A DNA stretch of 64,000 bases, taken from positions 62,001-126,000 of the forward strand of contig NZ_CALLVK010000023.1 in the NCBI RefSeq assembly GCF_938010525.1, written 5' to 3'. The notes under the pieces are model-generated. The model worked only from the letters and a program-made list of their open reading frames with translations. It did no database searches and was not told where the DNA came from. The DNA comes from Abiotrophia sp938010525. GTDB taxonomy: Bacteria; Bacillota; Bacilli; Lactobacillales; Aerococcaceae. The translations under genes and the position numbers were made by a program. Each line of letters starts with the position of its first letter. Positions within the stretch are counted from its first letter, which is position 1. Shown here piece by piece: positions 26,061 through 34,602 of the stretch.

Positions 26061-26069
26061 TGATAGAAT
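26061..26069 (+). promoter_or_regulatory. Possible extended -10 promoter of the murI group
   Basis: TGA-TAGAAT about 43 bases before the murI start fits an extended -10; TTGATG at 26047 is only 11 bases away and so not a normal -35. Confidence 0.45.
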
Positions 26070-26111
26070 AGAAGTAAGCGTATTAGAAAGTCTAGTTAAG
26101 GAATGAATGTC

Positions 26112-26963
26112 ATGAAAGATTTACCAATTGGCTTTATCGATTCAGGTTATGGGGGCCTGACAGTGGTCAAGCAAAGCCTCAAGCAACTGCCCAATGAATC
26201 CATTATTTATTTGGGGGACAATGCTCGTTGTCCTTACGGCCCACGATCCATGGATGAGGTTAAAGACTACATTTGGCAGTTAACCCGTTTCCTGCTTAAA
26301 AAAGGCATTAAGATGCTAGTCATTGCCTGCAACACCGGGACAGCGGCAGCCTTGGAAGAGATTCGCCAGACCTTGGATATTCCAGTGGTTGGGGTCATTC
26401 ATCCTGGTAGCCGGGCTGCCATTGAGCGGACAGAAAATAACCATATCGGAGTTATTGGGACCCAGGGGACCATTGCAAGTAACCTTTATGAACGAGTCAT
26501 GAAGGATAAGGCAGACTACCTGCAAGTTACGAGTGTGGCCTGCCCAAGCTTTGTCCCATTGGTAGAAGATCACCAACTCAATAGCCCTCTGGCCTGGCAG
26601 CAGGTTCGAGAAAGCTTAAGTGCCTTTGACCAGTCAGGCATTGATACTCTGGTCATGGGTTGCACCCATTATCCCCACCTCAAGCCGCTGATTCAGGCGG
26701 TCATGGGGCAAGGCGTGACCTTGATTGATTCAGGGGTAGAGACCTTGAATGAGGTTAGCATGCTCTTAGACTATTTTGGTTTGAGTCGCAGTGCCAAAGA
26801 CGCGCAGATTCAGCCACCAAGCCAGCATTTCTATACGACAGGGGATGCAAAGCAATTCGCCCAGTTTGTGACTGCATGGTTGGAGCAAGTAGAGCCAAGT
26901 ATCGTTCAGTGCCAAATTGAAGGAGATGAGATTCTTGAAGTTAGTCATCGCAACGCAGAATAA
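26112..26963 (+). CDS. murI: Glutamate racemase
   Basis: Converts L-glutamate to D-glutamate for peptidoglycan. It has IDSGYGGLT near residue 9, the two catalytic cysteines C73 (ACNTGTA) and C184 (GCTHYPHL), and the DNARCPYGPRS block. The ATG at 26112 (283 residues) stands nine bases after AAGGA; the ATG at 26103 abuts that site and is less likely. The end overlaps the next gene by 29 bases, starting a run of coupled genes. Confidence 0.96.
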   Translation: MKDLPIGFIDSGYGGLTVVKQSLKQLPNESIIYLGDNARCPYGPRSMDEVKDYIWQLTRFLLKKGIKMLVIACNTGTAAALEEIRQTLDIPVVGVIHPGSRAAIERTENNHIGVIGTQGTIASNLYERVMKDKADYLQVTSVACPSFVPLVEDHQLNSPLAWQQVRESLSAFDQSGIDTLVMGCTHYPHLKPLIQAVMGQGVTLIDSGVETLNEVSMLLDYFGLSRSAKDAQIQPPSQHFYTTGDAKQFAQFVTAWLEQVEPSIVQCQIEGDEILEVSHRNAE

Positions 26964-27537
26964 AGGCAAAGTAGCAGAATTTGAACGTCTTTTGGGGCCT
27001 AAGGGCATTGAAGTTGTCTCGCTTTTAGACTATCCTGATTTACCAGATGTTGAAGAGACGGGGGATAGCTTTGAAGCCAATGCCCGACTTAAGGCAGAAA
27101 CCATTGCTAAACTATTGAATTTACCAGTCTTGGCGGATGATTCGGGTCTAGTAGTACCTTATCTAAATGGTGCGCCTGGCATCTATTCGGCTCGCTATGC
27201 CGGCCAACCCAAGTCTGACAAGGCCAATATTGACAAGCTCTTGCGGGAGATGAGTCAAGCCAGTGGGGACCAACGTCAGGCCTACTTTGTCACTTGCCTA
27301 GTATTGGCCTCGCCTAAACATGACAGCCATGTCGTAGAAGGGCGGGCCTATGGGACTATTGCTCTGGAGCCAAGTGGAGATTCTGGCTTTGGCTATGACC
27401 CAGTTTTCTATGTGGAGCAAGAAGGGGCTACCTTTGCCCAAATCCCACTAAGTCGTAAGAACCAAATCAGCCATCGGGCCAATGCCATTAAGGCCCTCCT
27501 GGCTAGCCTACCTGAATGGCTTGAGGTGACAGCATGA
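26935..27537 (+). CDS. rdgB: XTP/dITP pyrophosphatase (RdgB/HAM1 family)
   Basis: Hydrolyses non-canonical purine nucleoside triphosphates to protect DNA and RNA. VIATQNKGKVAEF at residues 4-16, the ADDSGLVV motif, GAPGIYSARYAG and GFGYDPVF are all standard. The TTG at 26935, nine bases after AGGAG, gives MKLVIATQNKG and 200 residues; an ATG at 26926 abuts the ribosome-binding site. It overlaps murI upstream and the phosphodiesterase downstream by an ATGA. Confidence 0.95.
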   Translation: MKLVIATQNKGKVAEFERLLGPKGIEVVSLLDYPDLPDVEETGDSFEANARLKAETIAKLLNLPVLADDSGLVVPYLNGAPGIYSARYAGQPKSDKANIDKLLREMSQASGDQRQAYFVTCLVLASPKHDSHVVEGRAYGTIALEPSGDSGFGYDPVFYVEQEGATFAQIPLSRKNQISHRANAIKALLASLPEWLEVTA

Positions 27538-28088
27538 AAATCTTATTAATGAGTGACAATCATGGCCGTTGGCCTAAAGTCCATGAATTAGTTGAGTATT
27601 ACCGGCCACAAGTTGATCTTATTCTGCATTGTGGTGACTCAGAGTTTGCCCCTGATGATCCCGTCTGGGAAAAAGTAGATGCGGTGGTAACCGGTAATAA
27701 CGACTATGACCCAGAATATCCGGATGAATTGATTATCAATACTCGTCAAGGGCGTATTTTCCTGACTCATGGTCATTTCCACAATGTCTATTTTAATAGC
27801 AAACGGATGGTCAAGGCAGCTCATGACAATCATTGCCAGTTTGCCTTCCACGGCCATACCCATGTGGCCTATGCCAAGATTGAGGATGGCGTCTTGCTCT
27901 GCAATCCGGGTAGCCTTAACTACTCACGGGGCTCCTTACCTTATCGGACCTATGCCATCCTAACTTTTGAATCCCAAACTATTAAAGTTGAGTTCTACGA
28001 TGATGACAAACATCGCTTGGATCAGTTGACCCAAGTTTTTGATCGAAATTTACTTGAGGAGGCTGGATATGATACATCCCAAAATTGA
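27534..28088 (+). CDS. YfcE/MJ0936-family metallophosphoesterase
   Basis: A 184-residue calcineurin-like phosphoesterase of the MJ0936/YfcE group. Metal ligands lie in SDNHG (residues 7-11), HCGDSE, GNND, THGH and FHGHTH, with NPGSLNYSRG closing the site. Members hydrolyse phosphodiesters in vitro; the natural substrate is not known. The same neighbours (murI, rdgB, a CBS protein) occur in streptococci. Confidence 0.9.
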   Translation: MKILLMSDNHGRWPKVHELVEYYRPQVDLILHCGDSEFAPDDPVWEKVDAVVTGNNDYDPEYPDELIINTRQGRIFLTHGHFHNVYFNSKRMVKAAHDNHCQFAFHGHTHVAYAKIEDGVLLCNPGSLNYSRGSLPYRTYAILTFESQTIKVEFYDDDKHRLDQLTQVFDRNLLEEAGYDTSQN

Positions 28089-28566
28089 AGCCTTAGTGGC
28101 TAGCAACATGCTGGATTTCATGATTCCAGCTGATAATGTCGCCAATGTGATTGATCAACATACCCTTAGTACGGGGCTCTTAATTCTAACCCAGTCCAAC
28201 TACACCATGATTCCGGTTTTGTCGGCCGAGTCTAAGTTGATGGGGGTCATCTCCATGTCCATGATTATCAAAGCCGTCATGACTGTTGACGCCATTGAAA
28301 TGGAGCGTCTGGACGAGCTTAAGGTTCGTGATGTGATGCTGTGTCAACCGGTTCGGGTTCAAGCTAATTGCAATTTAGCAGAGGTGCTCAACTACTTAAT
28401 TGATCAGAACTTTGTCTGTGTGGTGGATGGGGATAACCGTTTCTTAGGCATTATTACGCGTAAGAACGTTATGCAGCGTCTAACCCACCTTCTGCATTTG
28501 ACTTCCAATCCTGGAGAGGTGGCTCGCCTTATTAAACTTTTCGAGACTGCTGAGGCAGTGGTCTAG
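28069..28566 (+). CDS. cbpB: CBS-domain protein, probable c-di-AMP-binding CbpB/DarB
   Basis: A 165-residue protein with two CBS motifs, at about 20-80 and 90-150, and no other domain. The order murI-rdgB-yfcE-CBS protein and the N-terminal IPADNVANV segment match CbpB/DarB proteins, which bind cyclic di-AMP and in other Firmicutes influence the stringent response enzyme Rel and pyruvate carboxylase. ATG at 28069 follows GAGGAGG; an earlier in-frame ATG at 28039 lies further inside the preceding gene. Ligand binding is inferred from family and context. Confidence 0.8.
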   Translation: MIHPKIEALVASNMLDFMIPADNVANVIDQHTLSTGLLILTQSNYTMIPVLSAESKLMGVISMSMIIKAVMTVDAIEMERLDELKVRDVMLCQPVRVQANCNLAEVLNYLIDQNFVCVVDGDNRFLGIITRKNVMQRLTHLLHLTSNPGEVARLIKLFETAEAVV

Positions 28567-28587
28567 CAAAGGGGGCAGACAGAGACC

Positions 28588-29400
28588 GTGGATGTCTTAA
28601 ATCAAATTAGTCATTTAGCTTGGCCGGAAATTCTCAACCGGCTCTGGCAATTCTTCCTAGTAACGGTCATCTTTTGGCTGGGGAGAGGCTTGGTCAATCG
28701 CTTTTTCGAATCTAGATTGCGCCACAAGGTCTTCCAAGTAGCACCTAAGACTTCCCCTCAAAGACTCCAGACCATTTGGACCATTGCTAAGAATGCCATT
28801 AACTATGCCTTTTATTTCTTCTATGTCTATGCTGTTTTAGCTATCCTAGGCTTTCCAGTTTCAACCTTAGTAGCCGGGGCCGGGATTGCCGGGGTAGCGG
28901 TTGGGTTAGGGGTCAAGGATTTCATTACCGATGTGGTCAATGGCTTCTTCATTATTTTGGAGGGCCAATACGAAGTAGGCGAAGAAGTCAAGATTGGTGA
29001 CATTCGAGGCAAGGTCCAGACGGTGGGAATTCGGACGACTATTATCCAGGGAAGCAGTGGCAATCGCTACTATATTCCAAATGGGGATATTAGTATTGTC
29101 AATAACCTTAGTCGGGAGAACCGTCAAATCGTCATTGATTTACCCATTACGGATCAGACCCAGCTGGAAGACTTGGCCCATCAGGTTCAAGTCATAACGG
29201 AGGGGCTGAGCCAGGACTATGCAGAAGATTTAACAGCTGAACCGGTCATTACCGGTGTGGTCAATGATACGACCACAGGGAAATTTCATTATCAGATTTC
29301 CTTCTATGTGACCAACGGTGCTCAGGGGCGGTTGACAGGGGCCTTTTATTTCCGCTATTTGACTCAGCTTCAACAGGCTGGGATTCATCTCTTGGATTAA
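28588..29400 (+). CDS. mscS: MscS-type small-conductance mechanosensitive channel
   Basis: A 270-residue channel that releases solutes under hypo-osmotic shock. Two to three membrane spans precede the pore helix GAGIAGVAVGLGVKDFITDVVNGFFI, with the alternating Gly/Ala pattern of TM3, then the beta domain with QYEVGEEVKIGDIRG and the IPNGDIS motif. It starts with GTG about 12 bases after AAGGGGG. It lies 21 bases after cbpB, probably in one transcript. Confidence 0.93.
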   Translation: MDVLNQISHLAWPEILNRLWQFFLVTVIFWLGRGLVNRFFESRLRHKVFQVAPKTSPQRLQTIWTIAKNAINYAFYFFYVYAVLAILGFPVSTLVAGAGIAGVAVGLGVKDFITDVVNGFFIILEGQYEVGEEVKIGDIRGKVQTVGIRTTIIQGSSGNRYYIPNGDISIVNNLSRENRQIVIDLPITDQTQLEDLAHQVQVITEGLSQDYAEDLTAEPVITGVVNDTTTGKFHYQISFYVTNGAQGRLTGAFYFRYLTQLQQAGIHLLD

Positions 29401-29409
29401 GTGCTTACC

Positions 29410-29438
29410 TTGTTCTCCTCTTAGAATCGTGGTATGAT
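29410..29438 (+). promoter_or_regulatory. Promoter of the DUF948-ytxH pair
   Basis: TTGTTC (29410-29415), a 17-base spacer, and an extended -10 TGG-TATGAT (29430-29438). Confidence 0.65.
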
Positions 29439-29477
29439 AAGAACAGTAAAGTTTAACGTGAAAGGATTTGAGGCAGA

Positions 29478-30011
29478 ATGGAATGGACAAGCATTGCGGC
29501 CTTGATTGCGGCGCTAGCCTTTGCGCTATTAGTCCTCTTTCTGTGTTGGACCTTAATTGGTTTCAACAAAATCATGAAAGAAGTTAAGCAAACGGTGGTC
29601 GAGGTCAATGATTCCATCAAAATCATTACCAAAGATGTGGACCAACTCTCAATTGAAGTGGAAGGACTTCTTAATAAGTCCAATAGCTTGGTTGATGATC
29701 TGAATGGTAAGTTAGCTCAAACTGACCCGCTCTTCAAGGCCGTAGGCGATTTGGGGACTTCAGTCAGTGGCGTACAGGCTTCTACTCGTAAGGTGACCCA
29801 ATCCTTCAAGGCAGGCCACTTCTTAAAACGTGTGACCCCTTTTGGCAACCGTAAGCAAGAAGCAGCAGCTAAGACACCAGCAGCGGCGGATGTCAAACCG
29901 ACGACGCCTACAGCTGACAAGCCTAAGCCTAAGGCGACCGGATCACAGTTGGATTACCTAATCCAGAAGAAACCGTCACACACGGCGGGCGAAATTACAC
30001 TAAAGAAATGA
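29478..30011 (+). CDS. DUF948-domain membrane-anchored protein
   Basis: A 177-residue protein with one N-terminal membrane span (about 5-28), a coiled-coil segment (VNDSIKIITKDVDQLSIEVEG within 44-64) and an Ala/Lys/Pro-rich tail (about 135-160). This matches DUF948, often found beside ytxH genes and annotated as general stress proteins; function is unknown. ATG follows AAAGGATTTGAGG. It is paired with the YtxH-type gene 10 bases downstream. Confidence 0.85.
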   Translation: MEWTSIAALIAALAFALLVLFLCWTLIGFNKIMKEVKQTVVEVNDSIKIITKDVDQLSIEVEGLLNKSNSLVDDLNGKLAQTDPLFKAVGDLGTSVSGVQASTRKVTQSFKAGHFLKRVTPFGNRKQEAAAKTPAAADVKPTTPTADKPKPKATGSQLDYLIQKKPSHTAGEITLKK

Positions 30012-30021
30012 GGTATGTAGC

Positions 30022-30444
30022 ATGTCAAGAAAATCAGGATTTTTTGCAGGTTTAGTATGGGGGAGCCTTGTAGGGGCTGCCGTAGCCCTCTTGTATGCCC
30101 CAAAGGCAGGGAAAGAATTGCGGGAGGACTTGACTGAGCGTGCTCATGAATACAAGGACTTAGCAGGTGAACGTTTTGTTGAATATCGAGACCTCGCCTT
30201 AGAACGGGCAGGGGAGTACCGCGATTTAGCAGTCGAAAAAGGGGTTAACTTCTATGATGCGGCTAACAGCAAGACGGAAGAAATCCGTGTTAACTTAGCC
30301 AAATCTGCCCAAGAACTCAAGGACCAATTAGTACATGCTGCCTTCCCTTCAAAACAAGAGGAAGTAGCGGAAGATGCTGAGACGGTTATCACCGAGTTCA
30401 AGGAAGCCTTAGAACAACAAGCTAACCAAGCAGAAGAAGCCTAA
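30022..30444 (+). CDS. YtxH-domain protein with 11-residue repeats
   Basis: A 140-residue protein with the N-terminal YtxH domain (FFAGLVWGSLVGAAVALLYAPK with a glycine-rich span, then KAGKELRED). Residues 43-75 are three tandem 11-residue copies of the pattern EYxDLAxExxx, predicted as an amphipathic helix. The acidic C-terminus is helical. YtxH proteins are tied to stress responses in Firmicutes, mechanism unknown. ATG follows GAGGTATGTAGC. Confidence 0.88.
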   Translation: MSRKSGFFAGLVWGSLVGAAVALLYAPKAGKELREDLTERAHEYKDLAGERFVEYRDLALERAGEYRDLAVEKGVNFYDAANSKTEEIRVNLAKSAQELKDQLVHAAFPSKQEEVAEDAETVITEFKEALEQQANQAEEA

Positions 30445-30452
30445 GAAATGCT

Positions 30453-30485
30453 AACTGGAAACGGATATATCGTTTCCAGTTTTTT
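30453..30485 (+). terminator. Terminator after ytxH
   Basis: A perfect 11-bp stem (30453-30463 with 30471-30481), a 7-base loop and a run of six T. Confidence 0.92.
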
Positions 30486-30505
30486 GATGGGCAAAAAACC
30501 TGATA

Positions 30506-30519
30506 AGAAAGCGTTTTGA
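30506..30519. promoter_or_regulatory. Candidate CcpA cre site upstream of glpF
   Basis: AGAAAGCGTTTTGA matches the cre consensus TGWAANCGNTNWCA at all but two specified positions and lies just upstream of the glpF -35, a place suited to catabolite control. Confidence 0.45.
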
Positions 30520-30534
30520 AATACAAAATGGCAA

Positions 30535-30563
30535 TTGAAAGCCCCCCTGACATATGGTACACT
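30535..30563 (+). promoter_or_regulatory. glpF promoter
   Basis: TTGAAA (30535-30540), a 17-base spacer ending in TGG, and TACACT (30558-30563). The roughly 60-base leader contains a 5-bp GCACC/GGTGC hairpin near 30585. Confidence 0.65.
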
Positions 30564-30628
30564 TAGCAAAGGAATAATCCATCAGCACCAGACGGTGCGA
30601 TTTTCATTATTAAAAGGAGTTATGTAAT

Positions 30629-31372
30629 ATGTCATTAGGCGTTCGTTTATTTGCAGAATTTTTAGCCACTGCCATGTTAATCATCTTGGGTAACGGGGCT
30701 GTTGCCAACGTTGACTTAAAAGGCACCAAAGCGGGTAGCGGTGAAGGGGCTCACGGTTGGAACCTGATTGCCATCGGTTATGGTTTTGCGGTGATGATGC
30801 CAGCTATGATCTTCGGTCACGTCAGCGGTAACCACATCAACCCAGCTTTCACTCTCGGTTTGGCTATCAACGGTAACTTCCCATGGGCAGAAGTTGTGCC
30901 TTACATTGGGGCTCAATTCCTAGGGGCTATGTTCGGTCAACTCTTAGTAGTGGCAATGTACAAGCCTTACTATGATCAAACTACCAACCAAGCTCACATC
31001 TTGGGAACTTTCTCAACAGCTAACGCTGCTAACAGCCAATTGAACGGTTTTGTCGGCGAATTTATTGGCTCTTTCATCCTCTTCTTCGCAGCAGTAGGGA
31101 TTACCAAAGGGCAAATGTTCGCTAACAACCCAGGCCTGGCTCACTTAGCGCTTGGTTTCTTGGTATGGGCTTTGGTTATCGCAGTCGGCGGCCCAACTGG
31201 TCCAGCCCTCAACCCAGCCCGTGACTTAGGTCCACGTTTGGTTCACCAATTCTTACCACTTAAGAACAAAGGGGACTCTAACTGGTCTTACGCTTGGGTA
31301 CCAGTGCTTGCGCCAATCTGTGCTGCCATTTTAGCAGTCTTTGTATTCAACACTTTCTTCTTAGTTAAATAA
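30629..31372 (+). CDS. glpF: Aquaglyceroporin, glycerol facilitator
   Basis: A 247-residue MIP channel with six spans. The two NPA boxes are at 71-73 (HINPAFT) and 195-197 (LNPARD). Asp199 after the second NPA-R is the usual sign of a glycerol facilitator rather than a water-only aquaporin. ATG follows AAAAGGAGT. No glpK or glpO lies beside it, so uptake and glycerol metabolism are encoded apart. A candidate cre site upstream suggests catabolite control. Confidence 0.92.
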   Translation: MSLGVRLFAEFLATAMLIILGNGAVANVDLKGTKAGSGEGAHGWNLIAIGYGFAVMMPAMIFGHVSGNHINPAFTLGLAINGNFPWAEVVPYIGAQFLGAMFGQLLVVAMYKPYYDQTTNQAHILGTFSTANAANSQLNGFVGEFIGSFILFFAAVGITKGQMFANNPGLAHLALGFLVWALVIAVGGPTGPALNPARDLGPRLVHQFLPLKNKGDSNWSYAWVPVLAPICAAILAVFVFNTFFLVK

Positions 31373-31382
31373 AGACCTTTTT

Positions 31383-31409
31383 AGAGGCTGGGATTATCCC
31401 AGCCTCTTT
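31383..31409 (+). terminator. glpF terminator
   Basis: A perfect 11-bp stem (31383-31393 with 31397-31407), loop TTA, short T run; same stem family as the terminator after ntpD. Confidence 0.88.
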
Positions 31410-31473
31410 GCTTGTCTAGTAATCAGTCGACCTTGGTTGGTTGCTTACTTAAGCACTCTTTGCCTAGCTGGGA

Positions 31474-31502
31474 GTGACTCCCGTTAGGCTTCGTGGTATA
31501 AT
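31474..31502 (+). promoter_or_regulatory. Promoter of the ypiA-ypiB-cca-dinG group
   Basis: GTGACT (31474-31479), a 17-base spacer, and extended -10 TGG-TATAAT (31494-31502). Confidence 0.6.
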
Positions 31503-31519
31503 GATGGTGGAGGTGTCTT

Positions 31520-32788
31520 ATGAGTGAATTAAGCCGTTGGATTGAAGCCTGTGAGGAATGTCAATCCCTAGACCAAGTCAATAGTGTCTTAGAAGGAGCA
31601 CTCCTAGAGGCACCAGATGATACCCAAACCTATCAGGGTCTGCTAGATTTATCGGATTACTTTGCTAAGCGGGGCTATCGAGAGTGGCAAGTCTGGCTCT
31701 TAGACCAGCTTTATCAGCTAACCCATAAGAAAAAGGTTGCCTACTATCTGGCCAAGGCCTGCTTCCAGCTAGCCGATTATCCCAGTGCCTATGAATGGTT
31801 GAGCCGGGCCAAGACAGACCAAGCCGTCTTTCTTGTCCAATGGTTAGAGGCTCAGATTCTCTTTGAACTGGGGCAAGTAAAGGCCTGCCAGAAGGTATTA
31901 CAGGACTTAATTCAAACCTATCCGACTCGATTTGAGCCCTATCAACTCTTAGCTCAGGCCAAGATTGAAGAGGGGGACTATAGCAAGGCTAAGGACTACT
32001 ATCAAGTCTTGCTAGACTACTTTTCAGATAAGGTGGATCGAGCCTTGATTCGACAACGGCTTCTGGCTTTAGCTTTAGAAGACGAGATGATTCAGCTAGA
32101 ATGGATTCAATCCCTAGTAAGTTGGGAAGACCTGCCACTGGTTAGTGCGGAAGATTACTACCTCTTAGCCTTGGCCTATCAAAAGGCGGGGCATCTGGCT
32201 CTTGCTTATGAGGCTGCTCAACAAGCCCTTGCCCTGGACTCAGATTCCGTGGACATCCACTACTTAGTAGCAGAATTGGCTTTGGGCCTGGGACACCAAG
32301 CTAGCTTGAGGGAGAACCTTGACTGGCTTTTTGAAGTGACTCTGGCAGATGATGGACGCATGGCGGATTATCTGGCCTTATGTCAGGCGATTGACTATCT
32401 GACGCCGGCTATTAAGGACAAGTTAATGGATGCCTATCTGCTCCAGGAAGATGAAGATTTGACCTATGCCATCGCCACCTATCTGATTGCTTGGTTAGGT
32501 CAGCATGAGGGCGCCCAGGCAGCCTTAGAGGTCTTAGATACTCTGGCGCCAGACTTTCCAGATCCCGAGTATCTGTCTTGTCTCTATGCACCACTCTATG
32601 CAGACCTAGGCCAACGGGAGCAGGCTCAAGCAGCCTATCAAGAGGCTTTAGACCTGATGGCGGGAGACCGGGATTTTTGGTTACAAGCCCGTCAGTATTT
32701 TGTGGCTTGGGGCTTAGACCGAGAAGTCGCTACTTTAGACCGGATTTTGGCGGAAACAGACCATGACTCTCAGGATATAGAGGAGTAA
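31520..32788 (+). CDS. ypiA: Tetratricopeptide-repeat protein, YpiA-like
   Basis: A 422-residue soluble protein made of helical TPR-type repeats (for example LLAQAKIEEGDYSKAKDYYQ, YLLALAYQKAGHLALAYEAA, LYADLGQREQAQAAYQEAL), strongly acidic. It precedes a UPF0302/YpiB gene just as ypiA precedes ypiB in Bacillus subtilis; that context supports the name. TPR arrays bind proteins; the partner is unknown. ATG at 31520 follows GGAGGTGTC. Confidence 0.8.
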   Translation: MSELSRWIEACEECQSLDQVNSVLEGALLEAPDDTQTYQGLLDLSDYFAKRGYREWQVWLLDQLYQLTHKKKVAYYLAKACFQLADYPSAYEWLSRAKTDQAVFLVQWLEAQILFELGQVKACQKVLQDLIQTYPTRFEPYQLLAQAKIEEGDYSKAKDYYQVLLDYFSDKVDRALIRQRLLALALEDEMIQLEWIQSLVSWEDLPLVSAEDYYLLALAYQKAGHLALAYEAAQQALALDSDSVDIHYLVAELALGLGHQASLRENLDWLFEVTLADDGRMADYLALCQAIDYLTPAIKDKLMDAYLLQEDEDLTYAIATYLIAWLGQHEGAQAALEVLDTLAPDFPDPEYLSCLYAPLYADLGQREQAQAAYQEALDLMAGDRDFWLQARQYFVAWGLDREVATLDRILAETDHDSQDIEE

Positions 32789-32816
32789 AGATAAGTCTCA
32801 GAAAGGAGAAGACACG

Positions 32817-33368
32817 GTGATTAATAAGCATCAACGTAAACGTCAGTTTATTGCTTGGCTCTTGCAGCATTATCGGCATGCTAACCCAACGGTTAACTAC
32901 TTTTTAGAGTTTTTAATGGTTCAGCCTGATTATATTCAATATGTTGAGTTCTCGGACCAAGTCGAATATGCCAGTCACGGTGTCTATATCTCCTATGTGG
33001 AGCAGACGGCGGTGCCTTTCCGTTACTATAAGGAAGGCAAATCCTACAGTTCTTGTGAGCAGGCTTTCCATGACCTGAGACTCAATGCTCAAGGGGCTCA
33101 ACCCGTCACTTTTTATATAGAACTTAATATTCCTGACTATATTGCGACCCTCTACCGCTATGATCTCTTTACTCAGCCGGATTATTTACCTGAGGATAGT
33201 GCCTTTTTGGATCAATTGGAAATGGGACTGACTCAGGTTACTCGCCAAGTCAGACGCAAGCAATTGAAGGAGCAGGTCGACCGAGCTTTAGATCAGGGAG
33301 CTTTTGATCTCGTCAATCAACTATTAAATCAACTGGAGGAACTAGAAGGGCATGACCAAGACTATTAA
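32817..33368 (+). CDS. ypiB: UPF0302 (YpiB-family) protein
   Basis: A 183-residue soluble protein of the UPF0302/YpiB family, with the KRQFIAWLLQHY start, the F-R-Y-Y-K-E-G-K centre, AFHDLRLN, and the YIELNIPDYIATLYRYD block. Its function is not established. It starts with GTG eight bases after AGAAAGGAG, and its end overlaps cca by 17 bases, so translation is coupled. Confidence 0.85.
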   Translation: MINKHQRKRQFIAWLLQHYRHANPTVNYFLEFLMVQPDYIQYVEFSDQVEYASHGVYISYVEQTAVPFRYYKEGKSYSSCEQAFHDLRLNAQGAQPVTFYIELNIPDYIATLYRYDLFTQPDYLPEDSAFLDQLEMGLTQVTRQVRRKQLKEQVDRALDQGAFDLVNQLLNQLEELEGHDQDY

Positions 33369-34602
33369 TCTCAATAATCCCTTGTTTCAGACGGCCATGC
33401 CCCTCCTAGAAGCCATTGAGTCTCATGGTTATGAGGCTTATTTTGTTGGCGGTTGTGTCCGAGATGCCCTCTTAGGCAAGGAAATTCATGATATCGATAT
33501 TGCGACCAGTGCGACACCGGATGAAATCCAGGGGATTTTTCCGGTCACATTTGATGTGGGCAAGAAGCACGGGACCATTGTAGTGGTCTACAAAAAAGAA
33601 AACTATGAAATTACCACCTTCCGAACGGAGGGGACCTATAGTGATCGGCGTCGACCTGACCAGGTTAACTTTGTTCGCAATTTACGCGAGGACACCCTGA
33701 GACGGGATTTCACCATTAATGCCTTGGCCTTAGACCGCTTGGGCAGGGTCTATGACTACCACGGTGGGGAGCAGGATCTAGGAGCCGGCATCATCCGCGC
33801 TGTCGGGACTGCCCTGGAACGTTTCGATGAAGATGCTCTACGCATGATGCGGGCCCTGCGCTTTGCTAGCCAATTAGGCTTTGAGATTGAGTCCCAGACC
33901 TTTGAGGCTATTGGCCAACTAGCCCCTAACTTATCCTATGTGTCCATTGAACGCATTCGGATTGAGCTCAGTAAGCTCATGCAAGGTGACTATCTAGGGA
34001 CAAGCTATAAAGCCTTGGCTGAATCCGGCCTTTGCGCTTATTTATTGGGCATGGAGCAAGTAGATGCCTTAGCTGCCTGGCAGCAGATTTATGAGACTCT
34101 AGCTGCTCAAATTGCTGCAGGACTAGCGCGTGACGAACGGTTGGTTTGGTGGGCCTTAGTTAAGGCCTTGGGCTTGGATTCTGCTCAGGCGCGAGCCTTT
34201 TTGCGGGACTGGAAGCACAGCAATCCTTTCATTAAGGACGTCAGCGACTTATTGGACTTGGATCAAGTCTTTGCAGCCGGCCCACTGGATGCCTGGCAAC
34301 TTTATCAGATGCCAGCCCATGTTTTGGCTATTTACGAGACCTATGCCTACTATCAAGCCTGGTTGACTCAACCAAACCAACTGACCCAAGCTAAGGCCCA
34401 ATTGCCACTTGCCAGTCGGTCAGATTTGGCTATTAATGGGCAACAGGTCATGGAGGCGCTAGGCTTAAGACGAGGTAATGCCGGACTTGGTCGCCTACTT
34501 TTGGAGCTGGAGCGCCAGGTCGTCATGGGGAATTTAGCTAATGACCCAGCCGGCCTCTTGGCCCAAGCTCAAGCGTTAGGAGCTGATTATCTTGAAAGCT
34601 AA
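33352..34602 (+). CDS. cca: CCA-adding tRNA nucleotidyltransferase
   Basis: Adds or repairs the 3' CCA of tRNA without a template. Class II features are clear: GGCVRDALLG at about 29-38 with the catalytic DIDIAT, RRPDQVNFV, RRDFTINALA, and RFDEDALRMMRALRFA with the template Arg/Asp region. 416 residues, the usual length. ATG lies inside the end of ypiB after GGAGGAACTAGAAGG. It overlaps the next gene by 11 bases. Confidence 0.96.
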   Translation: MTKTINLNNPLFQTAMPLLEAIESHGYEAYFVGGCVRDALLGKEIHDIDIATSATPDEIQGIFPVTFDVGKKHGTIVVVYKKENYEITTFRTEGTYSDRRRPDQVNFVRNLREDTLRRDFTINALALDRLGRVYDYHGGEQDLGAGIIRAVGTALERFDEDALRMMRALRFASQLGFEIESQTFEAIGQLAPNLSYVSIERIRIELSKLMQGDYLGTSYKALAESGLCAYLLGMEQVDALAAWQQIYETLAAQIAAGLARDERLVWWALVKALGLDSAQARAFLRDWKHSNPFIKDVSDLLDLDQVFAAGPLDAWQLYQMPAHVLAIYETYAYYQAWLTQPNQLTQAKAQLPLASRSDLAINGQQVMEALGLRRGNAGLGRLLLELERQVVMGNLANDPAGLLAQAQALGADYLES

